Shown: in pieces, positions 6,112 to 13,318 of the stretch
How positions within the stretch are numbered: position 1 is the stretch's first letter
Layout of the letters: each line of letters opens with the position of its first letter
From: Pasteurellaceae bacterium
Lineage (GTDB): Bacteria > Pseudomonadota > Gammaproteobacteria > Enterobacterales > Pasteurellaceae
Direction: 5' to 3'
Assembly: GCA_900756875.1 (NCBI GenBank)
Contig: CAAELW010000200.1
Location: forward strand, 1 to 14,753
DNA length: 14,753 nucleotides
Made by a program: the position numbers and the translations under genes
Notes under the pieces: generated by a model
What the model saw: the letters and a program-made list of their open reading frames with translations, nothing else
Databases searched by the model: none
What the model was told of the DNA's origin: nothing

Positions 6112-8589
6112 ATGAAAAAGAATAACGTAAATGAACAACGTCGTGATTTTCTGAAAAAAACATCTTTAGGTGTGGCAGGTAGTGCCCTTTCTGGTGGTAT
6201 GGTGGGCGTTGTATCAAAAAGTGCGGTCGCAAAAGAAGCTGAAATGAAAACAGTAGTTACTGCGGCTCACTGGGGACCGCTTGGTGTGGTTGTGGAAGAT
6301 GGTAAGGTCGTGAAATCCGGTCCTGCTATTGAGCCTGCTGTACCGAACGAATTACAAACTGTTGTTGCCGATCAGCTATACAGTGAAACTCGCGTGAAAT
6401 ATCCAATGGTGCGTAAAGGCTTTTTAGCTAACCCAGGAAAAAGTGATACCACAATGCGGGGGCGTGATGAGTGGGTACGCGTTTCTTGGGATCAGGCCTT
6501 GGATCTAGTACACAACCAACTTAAACGCGTGCGCGAAAAATATGGTTCAACAGGCATTTTTGCTGGTTCTTACGGATGGTTTAGCTGTGGTTCACTACAT
6601 GCCTCTCGTACTTTGTTGCGTCGTTATATGAATGCCACTGGTGGTTTTGTAGGGCACAAAGGTGACTACTCCACTGGTGCGGCGCAAGTAATTATGCCAC
6701 ATGTGCTCGGCACTATCGAAGTCTATGAACAACAAACCAGCTGGGAATCTGTATTGGAAAATAGTGATATTATCGTGCTTTGGTCAGCTAATCCGCTCAC
6801 TACTATGCGTATTGCATGGATGTCTACAGACCAAAAAGGGATTGAATATTTCAAAAAATTCCAAGCTACGGGCAAACGAATAATTTGTATCGACCCACAA
6901 AAAAGTGAAACCTGCCAAATGCTAAATGCAGAATGGATTCCAATAAATACAGCAACGGATGTACCATTAATGCTTGGTATTGCGCATACTTTAGTTGAAC
7001 AAGGCAAACACGATAAAGATTTCTTGAAAAAATATACGTCAGGTTACGCTAAATTTGAGGAATATTTATTAGGTAAAACAGATGGTCAACCAAAAACGGC
7101 AGAATGGGCGGCAAAAATTTGTGGTGTGCCAGCAGAAACCATTAAGCAACTTGCAGCAGATTTCTCCACCAAACGTACCATGTTAATGGGTGGTTGGGGT
7201 ATGCAACGTCAACGCCATGGTGAACAAAGCCACTGGATGTTAGTCACTCTTGCATCTATGTTAGGGCAAATTGGTTTGCCTGGCGGAGGCTTTGGTTTGA
7301 GTTATCATTATTCAAATGGCGGGGTACCAACAGCGACAGGCGGTATTATTGGCTCTATTACAGCTACCCCATCAAGTAAACCAGGAGCGCAAACTTGGTT
7401 AGATGATACGTCTAAATCAGCTTTCCCATTGGCACGTATTGCTGATGTATTACTCAATCCGGGTAAAACAATCCAGTATAACGGTACTGAAATTACTTAC
7501 CCGAATATCAAAGCGGTGTATTGGGCAGGCGGCAACCCGTTTGTTCACCATCAAGATACCAATACCTTAGTGAAGGCTTTTCAGCAACCTGATGTGGTGA
7601 TTGTGAATGAGGTAAACTGGACGCCAACTGCGCGCATGGCAGATATTGTCTTGCCGGCAACTACCAGTTATGAACGTAATGACTTAACCATGGCAGGTGA
7701 CTACTCCATGATGAGCGTTTACCCGATGAAACAAGTGGTTCCACCACAATTTGAAGCGAAAAATGACTACGATATTTTCGTTGAACTCGCAAAACGAGCA
7801 GGTGTGGAAGAACAATACACCGAAGGTAAAACGGAAATGGAATGGCTGGAAGAATTCTACAATGCAGCCCTTACTGCCGCTCGAGCAAACCGTGTTGCAA
7901 TGCCACGTTTTGATAAATTCTGGGCAGAAAATAAACCGTTAAGCTTTGAAGCGGGTGAAGCTGCGAAGAAATGGGTACGTTATGGTGAATTCCGTGAAGA
8001 TCCATTACTCAATCCTCTCGGCACCCCGTCAGGTAAAATTGAGATTTTCTCTGATGTTATCGAGAAAATGCATTATGACGACTGTAAAGGTTACCCAAGC
8101 TGGATGGAGCCAGAAGAATTTGCGGGTAATGTGACAGAAGAATATCCGTTAGCTTTAGTGACGCCACACCCTTACTATCGTTTACATAGCCAATTGGCAC
8201 ATACTTCATTACGTCAAAAATATGCGGTAAATGATCGCGAGCCAGTGATGATTCACCCTGAAGATGCGGCTGTTCGCGGTATTAAAGACGGTGATATTGT
8301 TCGCATTCATAGCAAACGCGGTCAAGTGCTTGCAGGTGCAGTTGTAACAGAAAATATCATTAAAGGTACTGTCGCCCTCCATGAAGGTGCGTGGTATGAC
8401 CCAATGGACTTAGGTGAAAGTGAAAAACCATTGTGTAAAAATGGTTGCCCGAACGTATTAACACGCGATGAAGGCACATCAAAACTTGCACAAGGTAACT
8501 CACCGAATACCTGTATTGTTCAGGTTGAAAAATTTACTGGTAATGCACCTGAAGTGACGGTATTCAAACAACCGAAACACGCTGTGTAA
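6112..8589 (+). CDS. torZ: Periplasmic molybdopterin S-/N-oxide reductase (TorZ/BisC family, MtsZ-like)
   Basis: An 825-residue catalytic subunit of the DMSO reductase family, reducing S- and N-oxides in the periplasm with electrons from TorY. The H. influenzae homologue, MtsZ, is described as using methionine sulfoxide; TMAO and biotin sulfoxide are other family substrates. It has a twin-arginine signal (QRRDFLKK at 9-16, hydrophobic stretch 18-34, likely cleavage after SAVA at 40). No N-terminal Fe-S cysteine motif is present, as in TorA/DorA. Trp156 in GSYGWFS and Ser187 in GDYSTGAAQ align with the active-site Trp and the Mo-ligand Ser of DorA. The segments HGEQSHWMLVTLASMLGQIG, LPGGGFGLSYHYSNGG and ADIVLPATTSYERND, and the C-terminal cofactor-binding domain from about 680, are all intact. 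GAGG at 6103-6106 sets the start. No TorD chaperone or torSTR sensor genes are in the window. Confidence 0.94.
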   Translation: MKKNNVNEQRRDFLKKTSLGVAGSALSGGMVGVVSKSAVAKEAEMKTVVTAAHWGPLGVVVEDGKVVKSGPAIEPAVPNELQTVVADQLYSETRVKYPMVRKGFLANPGKSDTTMRGRDEWVRVSWDQALDLVHNQLKRVREKYGSTGIFAGSYGWFSCGSLHASRTLLRRYMNATGGFVGHKGDYSTGAAQVIMPHVLGTIEVYEQQTSWESVLENSDIIVLWSANPLTTMRIAWMSTDQKGIEYFKKFQATGKRIICIDPQKSETCQMLNAEWIPINTATDVPLMLGIAHTLVEQGKHDKDFLKKYTSGYAKFEEYLLGKTDGQPKTAEWAAKICGVPAETIKQLAADFSTKRTMLMGGWGMQRQRHGEQSHWMLVTLASMLGQIGLPGGGFGLSYHYSNGGVPTATGGIIGSITATPSSKPGAQTWLDDTSKSAFPLARIADVLLNPGKTIQYNGTEITYPNIKAVYWAGGNPFVHHQDTNTLVKAFQQPDVVIVNEVNWTPTARMADIVLPATTSYERNDLTMAGDYSMMSVYPMKQVVPPQFEAKNDYDIFVELAKRAGVEEQYTEGKTEMEWLEEFYNAALTAARANRVAMPRFDKFWAENKPLSFEAGEAAKKWVRYGEFREDPLLNPLGTPSGKIEIFSDVIEKMHYDDCKGYPSWMEPEEFAGNVTEEYPLALVTPHPYYRLHSQLAHTSLRQKYAVNDREPVMIHPEDAAVRGIKDGDIVRIHSKRGQVLAGAVVTENIIKGTVALHEGAWYDPMDLGESEKPLCKNGCPNVLTRDEGTSKLAQGNSPNTCIVQVEKFTGNAPEVTVFKQPKHAV
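6219..6227 (+). repeat. USS in the torZ signal-peptide region
   Basis: Perfect AAGTGCGGT core, read in frame as Lys-Ser-Ala-Val and followed by Ala-Lys, so it encodes most of the predicted Tat signal-peptidase site (A-V-A before Lys41). Confidence 0.9.
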
Positions 8590-8600
8590 AACCAATAAAA

Positions 8601-8646
8601 AAATGACCGCACTTTGATTTTATCCATTCAGGTGCGGTCTTTTTTC
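8601..8646 (+). terminator. USS-pair terminator after torZ
   Basis: GACCGCAC (8605-8612) pairs with GTGCGGTC (8632-8639) around a 19-base loop and leads into a T run; flanking AAA/TTT can extend the stem past one mismatch. The left arm is a perfect USS (8606-8614 on the minus strand); the right arm deviates by one base (GGTGCGGT). The rest of the 276-base gap to the next gene (8647-8865) holds AT-rich sequence, a T8 run and short inverted repeats (GTCC/GGAC at 8774/8786; CCTGA/TCAGG at 8803/8821), but no promoter I can defend. Confidence 0.85.
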
Positions 8647-8865
8647 AATGAGTTTTTCTGTACTTTGTTTTTTTTCACCTATCAAATCAATTTTCTCTAC
8701 CTTTCCTTCTCACCACCAAAATGTGATCTGCCTCCCAGTTTTAAGTCTTGTCTTGTACTAGAATTAATCCATAGTCCTCTTTTACGGACAAAATATTAAA
8801 GGCCTGATGGTGTGAAAAGCTCAGGTATTACTTTGATTCACAACGTAGAAAAAAGGAGAAAACGG

Positions 8866-10350
8866 ATGACAAAAGATCTTAATGTCTTTGATAAACACTA
8901 TGGTTTATTGATTAACGGCGAATGGACAAATGGCTCTGAAGGTAACACCTTAACATCACATAATCCTGCAAATGGTGAAGCATTAGCGACCTTTATTGAC
9001 GCTACTGATGCGGATGTCGATGCTGCAGTGAATGCTGCGAAAGAAGCCTTTAAAACCTGGAAAAATACCAATGCAACGGAACGAGCTACAATTTTGAATA
9101 AAATTGCAGATATTATTGATGAAAATACTGAATTATTTGCTTTACAAGAAACGTTGGATAACGGTAAACCGATTCGCGAAACACGCGCAGCAGATATTCC
9201 GTTGGCATCAGATCATTTCCGTTATTTTGCCAGTGTTATTCGCGCCGAAGAAGGTGTCGCAAACCAACTGGATAGCGAAGATTTGTCGTTGATTTTACGC
9301 GAGCCTATTGGCGTTGTTGGTCAAATTATTCCATGGAACTTTCCGTTCTTAATGGCTGCATGGAAAATAGCACCGGCATTGGCAGCAGGTTGTACCGTCG
9401 TGATTCACCCATCTTCCACTACTTCATTGAGCTTACTTTCTTTAGCTCAAAAAATTAATCATTTATTGCCGAAAGGTGTCTTCAATGTTATTACTGGTAA
9501 GGGTTCTAAATCTGGCGAATACATGTTGCACCATACTGGATTTAACAAACTGGCATTCACCGGTTCCACCGAAATTGGTAGAAAAATTGGTGTGGCTGCT
9601 GCTGAAATGTTGATTCCATCCACCTTGGAATTGGGTGGTAAATCAGCCAATATTTTCTTTGACGATATGCCATTTGATAAAGCATTGGAGGGCGCACAAA
9701 AAGGAATTCTCTTCAACCAAGGGCAAGTGTGTTGTGCCGGTTCACGTATTTTCGTACAAGAAAGCGTTTACGATAAATTTATCGCGGCACTAAAAGAAGA
9801 ATTTAAGAAAGTTAAAGTCGGCTTACCTTGGGAAGATGACACGCAAATGGGGGCGCAAGTAAACGGAAATCAAGTTAAGGTTATTAGCAAGTATGTTGAT
9901 ATTGCTAAAGAAGAAGGGTGTCAAATCATCGTTGGTGGAGGTAAATCAACCGACCCGGCATTGGCTCGAGGCGAATTTTTCCAACCAACCTTAATTTTAG
10001 CGCCTGATAACAAAAAACGCGTGGCACAAGAAGAAATTTTTGGTCCGGTTGCTGTAGTAATCAAATTTAAGGATGAAGCAGATGTAATTAAAATGGCAAA
10101 TGACAGTGATTATGGCCTAGGTGGCGCGGTGTGGACATATAACATTAACCGTGCGCTACGAGTTGCACGCGCACTTGAAACCGGTCGTGTTTGGGTGAAC
10201 TGTTATAACCGTTTACCAGCTGGCGCTCCTTTCGGTGGTTATAAAACCTCCGGTATAGGTCGTGAAACCCATAAAATGATGCTTGACGCTTATACACAGG
10301 TGAAAAATATCTTCATCAGCACCCGTGAAGAGCGCGAAGGCATGTATTAA
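8866..10350 (+). CDS. NAD(P)-dependent aldehyde dehydrogenase (AldB/ExaC-like)
   Basis: A 494-residue cytoplasmic aldehyde dehydrogenase oxidising aldehydes to acids; acetaldehyde is a likely but unproven substrate. A longer reading from GTG 8812 would add 18 residues, but AAGGAG at 8853-8858, seven bases before the ATG at 8866, and the normal family N-terminus support the shorter form. Landmarks are Asn157 in IPWNFP, GSTEIG (233-238), general base Glu255 in LELGGKS, nucleophile Cys289 in GQVCCAGSR, and Glu390 with EEIFGPV. All catalytic residues are present. One departure: the Lys that normally binds the adenosine ribose (VVxKP) is His181 here (TVVIHPSS), which may alter cofactor affinity. 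It stands alone between two USS terminators. Class assignment within the superfamily is uncertain. Confidence 0.9.
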   Translation: MTKDLNVFDKHYGLLINGEWTNGSEGNTLTSHNPANGEALATFIDATDADVDAAVNAAKEAFKTWKNTNATERATILNKIADIIDENTELFALQETLDNGKPIRETRAADIPLASDHFRYFASVIRAEEGVANQLDSEDLSLILREPIGVVGQIIPWNFPFLMAAWKIAPALAAGCTVVIHPSSTTSLSLLSLAQKINHLLPKGVFNVITGKGSKSGEYMLHHTGFNKLAFTGSTEIGRKIGVAAAEMLIPSTLELGGKSANIFFDDMPFDKALEGAQKGILFNQGQVCCAGSRIFVQESVYDKFIAALKEEFKKVKVGLPWEDDTQMGAQVNGNQVKVISKYVDIAKEEGCQIIVGGGKSTDPALARGEFFQPTLILAPDNKKRVAQEEIFGPVAVVIKFKDEADVIKMANDSDYGLGGAVWTYNINRALRVARALETGRVWVNCYNRLPAGAPFGGYKTSGIGRETHKMMLDAYTQVKNIFISTREEREGMY

Positions 10351-10368
10351 TCATTCACTTTCTAACCT

Positions 10369-10419
10369 AAAAAAATGACCGCACTTTGATTTGTATCTCA
10401 AAAGTGCGGTTATTTTTTT
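10369..10419 (+). terminator. USS-pair terminator after the aldehyde dehydrogenase gene
   Basis: Two perfect USS cores in inverted orientation (10378-10386 and 10402-10410) form a 10-bp stem ACCGCACTTT/AAAGTGCGGT. One G-T pair, one T-A pair and a seven-base A tract against a seven-base T tract extend it to 19 pairs; the loop is 13 bases (GATTTGTATCTCA). The A and T tracts make it able to work in both directions. It is nearly identical to the hairpin at 12061-12107. Confidence 0.93.
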
Positions 10420-10479
10420 ACCTATATCAAATTATGATTAGATTCTATTAAAAAACGCGCCTTAAATCTTTACTCGTAC

Positions 10480-10512
10480 TAAATAAGTGGTATCTTTATA
10501 GCCGCTTATTTA
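10480..10512. promoter_or_regulatory. Inverted repeat upstream of the transporter gene
   Basis: TAAATAAGTGG (10480-10490) pairs with CCGCTTATTTA (10502-10512) around an 11-base loop, with one G-T pair. No T tract follows, so it is not a terminator. It lies 67 bases before the transporter ATG, where an operator or a leader-RNA stem could act. I found no convincing -35/-10 pair in 10420-10578 to tell which. Confidence 0.4.
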
Positions 10513-10578
10513 ATCGATTGCATCGCGGTTGTTATACGTGATGAATTATTTTTTGTTCATTTATCTAGGAGTTATCCT

Positions 10579-12033
10579 ATGGAAAGTAAAATTCCAGTAG
10601 TAGAAGTCAAACTTGGCTTTAAATGGCAAGGGCTGCTGATTGCCGTCATCGTTGGTTTAGGGATTTGGTTGATCCCAACACCAGACGGTTTATCTGCTAA
10701 AGCATGGGGAATGCTAGCGCTGTTTGTAGCAACCATTGTGGCTATTATCGCTAAAGCAATGCCTATGGGTGCTGCAACGCTAGTTGCCTTAGTGATTAGT
10801 GGTTTGACTGGGCTTACACCGATCTCACCAAAACAAGGTGATGTTGGTATGTTATCTGGCTTTGCGAACGGCACAATTTGGTTGATTGCTATTGCCATGT
10901 TTTTATCTCGCGCAGTGATTAAAACCGGTTTAGGTAAACGTATTGCGTTGTACTTCGTTGGTCGTTTTGGTAAAAAAATGATGGGCGTGGCTTATGGTAT
11001 GGCATTAGCTGATGTCGTTATCGGTCCAGGGATTCCTTCAGCTTCTGCGCGTGGGGGCGGTATTATGTACCCTATTATGCAATCTATTGCTGATGCGTAT
11101 GAGTCCAAACCGGGTCCAACTGCTCGTCGTGCAGGTGCATTCTTAGCGATTGCTGTCTCTCAAATCGATACCATTATTTGTACCATGTTCTTAACCGCCA
11201 TGGCGGGTAACCCGTTAATTGCAGAACTTGCGAAAAGCCAAGGTGTGGAAATTACTTGGATGACATGGTTCTTAGGGGCAATCGTACCAGGTATTGTGAG
11301 CTTAATTGTCTTGCCTTATTTCGTGTATTTAATTTATCCGCCAGAATTAAAAGATACGCCTAAAATGGCAGAAATGGCACGTGAAGAATTAAAAAGCATG
11401 GGCCCAATGAGCAAAGCAGAGTGGATTCTTGCTCTAGACTTTATTCTTCTTTTATTCCTATGGACGGTGGGTGATTTGGTCTTCCATATCCCTGCAACAA
11501 TTTCTGCATTTATCGGTTTAGTAATTTTATTATTAACCAATATTATGAGCTGGAAAAATATCGTAGCAGAAACCACCGCATGGGATACGATGTTCTGGTT
11601 TGCGGTATTGGTGATGATGGCAAATGCACTTAATAAATACGGTGCAATCACTTGGATCTCAACCCACATTTCCTCATCTGTGGGCGGTTTCAGCTGGCCA
11701 GTTGCCTTTACTATTTTGGTATTGGTGTATTTCTACACCCGATATTTCTTTGCTTCAGCCATGGCGCATATTTCCGCAATGTATCTTGCTTTCGTGGCAG
11801 CGGCTATCGCTGTGGGTACACCACCAATCATTGCTGCAATTGGTTTAGGTTATACCTCAACATTATCCATGAGCTTAACGCAATACGCAGGTGGTCCTGG
11901 CCCTGCTTTATACGGTTCAGGTTATAATTCAACCGGTCAATGGTGGGGCGTGAGCTTTATTGTTTCTATCCTCTCACTAGTGATTTGGTTTGGTGTGGGT
12001 GGATTATGGATGAAACTACTTGGTTGGTGGTAA
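10579..12033 (+). CDS. DASS-family (CitT/TtdT-type) di-/tricarboxylate transporter
   Basis: A 484-residue inner-membrane anion transporter of the divalent anion:sodium symporter family (SLC13-like), closest in style to bacterial CitT/TtdT/YbhI and the plant 2-oxoglutarate/malate translocators; length matches (E. coli CitT about 487). Roughly eleven to twelve hydrophobic segments are visible, including 17-34, 43-60, 66-80, 97-112, 185-208, 230-252, 282-302, 305-321, 335-352, 373-395, 399-425 and 456-478. The two pseudo-repeat signature hairpins are GPGIPSASARGGG (149-161) and SLTQYAGGPGPALYGSGY (432-449). AGGAG (10567-10571) sets the start. It is probably monocistronic, lying between two USS terminators. 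Whether it exchanges succinate, citrate, malate or tartrate cannot be read from the sequence; no citrate lyase or tartrate dehydratase gene is nearby. Confidence 0.9.
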   Translation: MESKIPVVEVKLGFKWQGLLIAVIVGLGIWLIPTPDGLSAKAWGMLALFVATIVAIIAKAMPMGAATLVALVISGLTGLTPISPKQGDVGMLSGFANGTIWLIAIAMFLSRAVIKTGLGKRIALYFVGRFGKKMMGVAYGMALADVVIGPGIPSASARGGGIMYPIMQSIADAYESKPGPTARRAGAFLAIAVSQIDTIICTMFLTAMAGNPLIAELAKSQGVEITWMTWFLGAIVPGIVSLIVLPYFVYLIYPPELKDTPKMAEMAREELKSMGPMSKAEWILALDFILLLFLWTVGDLVFHIPATISAFIGLVILLLTNIMSWKNIVAETTAWDTMFWFAVLVMMANALNKYGAITWISTHISSSVGGFSWPVAFTILVLVYFYTRYFFASAMAHISAMYLAFVAAAIAVGTPPIIAAIGLGYTSTLSMSLTQYAGGPGPALYGSGYNSTGQWWGVSFIVSILSLVIWFGVGGLWMKLLGWW

Positions 12034-12060
12034 TCCTTATTAATTCATAAAAAATCCCTA

Positions 12061-12107
12061 AAAAACGACCGCACTTTAATTTGTATCTCAAAAGTGCGGT
12101 CATTTTT
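12061..12107. terminator. Bidirectional USS-pair terminator between transporter and minus-strand lipoprotein
   Basis: Inverted perfect USS cores (12068-12076 and 12092-12100) form an 11-bp stem (GACCGCACTTT with AAAGTGCGGTC... outer pair G12067-C12101), a 13-base loop (AATTTGTATCTCA), and after one mismatch a five-base A tract against five T. It can end both the plus-strand transporter transcript and the converging minus-strand lipoprotein transcript. Confidence 0.92.
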
Positions 12108-12121
12108 ATCTGTATTTTGAA

Positions 12122-12424
12122 TTAATCATCCCAGTCGTCATCCCAATCGCGGTGTTTTCTATGGTGGTGATGTCTTTTATGTTTTTTATGATGGCGATAT
12201 TCTCTGTCATCGTAGTCTCCACCTTTGTTCACTTGACTACCGATTACGCCACCTAATGCTGCGCCGCCGAGTGTTGTGGCAATATCACCACCTAATAAAC
12301 CACCGGCTACGCCGCCGATTGCTGCACCTGTTGCAGTATGACGTTGTTGTTTGTCCATTTCACAAGCGGTTAAGCTTCCTGCTAATGCAACAATCATTAA
12401 CCCTTTCATCAATTTAGATTTCAT
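12122..12424 (-). CDS. Glycine-zipper lipoprotein with His/Asp-rich C-terminal tail
   Basis: A 100-residue predicted lipoprotein. The signal peptide (1-20, MKSKLMKGLMIVALAGSLTA) ends in the lipobox LTAC with Cys21; Glu at +2 suggests outer-membrane sorting. Residues 32-63 are a glycine zipper (GAAIGGVAGGLLGG, then LGGAALGGVIG), typical of SlyB/OsmB/YmgG-like envelope proteins. The tail 70-100 is unusual: eight His between 78 and 91 (including HHHH at 85-88) and nine Asp between 70 and 100, a plausible metal-binding stretch. On the minus strand AAGGAGT (12431-12437) precedes the ATG by six bases. The leader upstream can form two small hairpins (ATGCA/TGCAT at 12470-12483; GTAAAAG/CTTTTAC at 12484-12502). 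Function unknown; an envelope-stress or osmotic role is inference. Confidence 0.85.
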   Translation of the reverse strand: MKSKLMKGLMIVALAGSLTACEMDKQQRHTATGAAIGGVAGGLLGGDIATTLGGAALGGVIGSQVNKGGDYDDREYRHHKKHKRHHHHRKHRDWDDDWDD

Positions 12425-12508
12425 AAATCTACTCCTTCATTTTTGTCGGGATTGCTTGCCTAAGCACTAATGCAACCCTGCATGTAAAAGCATTCCTTTT
12501 ACGATTGT

Positions 12509-12536
12509 TTTGACTGTTTGGAAAATTAGTTAGTTC
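12509..12536 (-). promoter_or_regulatory. Possible sigma-E-like promoter for the glycine-zipper lipoprotein gene
   Basis: On the minus strand GAACTA (12531-12536), a 17-base spacer and TCAAA (12509-12513) resemble the RpoE consensus GAACTT-N16/17-TCTRA, about 85 bases before the start codon. Each element deviates by one base and the background is AT-rich, so this is only a candidate. Other parts of the 242-base divergent gap (12425-12666) hold the leader hairpins and an 11-base palindrome CAAACGGTTTG at 12536-12546. Confidence 0.3.
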
Positions 12537-12598
12537 AAACGGTTTGTTCAATTGGTTTAAGAATGAGCAATTTTTGGTATGATTGTTGAGAGGTTTTA

Positions 12599-12626
12599 TT
12601 GGCGGTTAAATAGGATGTTGTAAAAT
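12599..12626 (+). promoter_or_regulatory. Candidate sigma-70 promoter for the small-gene island
   Basis: TTGGCG (12599-12604), a 16-base spacer and TAAAAT (12621-12626) lie 40 bases before the first ATG of the island. Plausible spacing and near-consensus hexamers, but AT-rich DNA gives many chance matches. Confidence 0.35.
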
Positions 12627-12666
12627 CTATTTTCACAATTGAAGTTAAACCTCAAGTAATAAAATA

Positions 12667-12912
12667 ATGAGCAAGAAAATGAAAAAAATACTAATACCTT
12701 TCTTTACACTACTGACTTCTTGTACTTCAGATGTCAATGATCCCATAGTTAGGTTTTGGAATAACGGAGTAATGCCATCTCAAAATGAAATGGAGGCATA
12801 TAGTCTATGTATACGTAAATCTGAAGAAATGTATCCCCAATCAATAGATCCTGATGGTTCTAAAAGAGTTCCATATACAAGGGCCTGCATGGAACAAAAA
12901 GGATACTGGTAG
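12667..12912 (+). CDS. Small predicted lipoprotein, unknown function (first of a pair)
   Basis: An 81-residue protein I do not recognise. It opens with a lipoprotein signal (MSKKMKKILIPFFTLLTSC) whose lipobox LTSC places the lipidated Cys at 19. The mature part is short and polar, with VRFWNNGVMPS at 28-38, Cys48, Cys74 and the ending CMEQKGYW. A second in-frame Met at 12679 gives MKKILIPFF, which lines up with the start of the paralogue downstream and is an equally good start; neither has a clear ribosome-binding site. The broken gene at 12981 shares the VR-aromatic-WN..(M/I)P motif and the C-x3-(Q/E)-KG-(Y/F)-W ending, so the two derive from one family with a likely disulfide pair. Codon use (many ATA, AGA, AGG) differs from the genes to the left, suggesting transfer. 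Confidence 0.75.
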   Translation: MSKKMKKILIPFFTLLTSCTSDVNDPIVRFWNNGVMPSQNEMEAYSLCIRKSEEMYPQSIDPDGSKRVPYTRACMEQKGYW

Positions 12913-12923
12913 TATAGATGATG

Positions 12924-12937
12924 TTTCAAAAAGTATG
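12924..12937 (+). repeat. Short repeat after the first lipoprotein gene, copy 1
   Basis: TTTCAAAAAGTATG, starting 12 bases after a stop codon, recurs with one extra A at 14574-14588. AT-rich, so significance is modest. Confidence 0.35.
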
Positions 12938-12980
12938 CTAAAAAATTAAACTCAAAATTATACTTAGTAGAAGATTAATG

Positions 12981-13224
12981 ATGAAAAAAATCATATTAAC
13001 TATTATATATATTCTTACTTTATCCAGTTGTGGCTTAGAGCAAGATTCTTATCTTGTCAGATGGTGGAATGGTAACATTCCAACTAAATTATCTGATAAA
13101 GAAAAAAATACGGGATATTTGTCGTGAAAAAACAAAATATTTATCCAAAAACACTGAAGAAGAAAAGGAAAAAGCGGACATGGAATTAAATAACTGCTTA
13201 CACGAAAAGGGATTTTGGGATTAG
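12981..13224 (+). pseudogene. Frameshifted paralogue of the small lipoprotein
   Basis: From ATG 12981 (a second ATG directly precedes it; GAAG at 12970-12973 favours the later one) the frame reads a lipoprotein signal, MKKIILTIIYILTLSSCG, with lipobox LSSC, then LVRWWNGNIPTKLSDKEK. It then meets TGA (13125-13127) shortly after an A7 run (13102-13108). Past that run, the frame starting at 13108 continues without stop as IRDICREKTKYLSKN ... LNNCLHEKGFWD to TAG at 13222-13224, matching the C-terminal pattern of the gene at 12667. Removing one A (A7 to A6) restores a single reading frame of about 80 residues. It is therefore a one-base frameshift: a decayed gene, a slippage-controlled gene, or a sequencing error in a homopolymer. 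Confidence 0.8.
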
Positions 13225-13318
13225 ATAGCAAGGTCGAGAGTATCTGTTTTTTTATATTTATTTGTGAATTTTTTATTTATACAGCCTAAAATAATAATTT
13301 GAATATCTTGAGGAAAAC

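Noticed and set aside
8614..8799. Open frame of 61 codons between torZ and the aldehyde dehydrogenase gene
   Set aside because: It starts inside the USS terminator, has no ribosome-binding site and a low-complexity Phe/Leu-rich translation.
8774..8825. Short inverted repeats GTCC/GGAC and CCTGA/TCAGG in the aldehyde dehydrogenase leader, considered as a riboswitch
   Set aside because: The stems are four to five pairs and no known aptamer pattern is recognisable.
8812..8865. Upstream GTG extension of the aldehyde dehydrogenase (18 residues)
   Set aside because: AAGGAG lies inside this stretch with ideal spacing to ATG 8866, and the extension is not like aldehyde dehydrogenase N-termini.
13102..13108. 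A7 run as a classic -1 programmed frameshift site
   Set aside because: The downstream frame requires a +1 shift (or loss of one A), and no slippery heptamer with stimulatory stem is evident.
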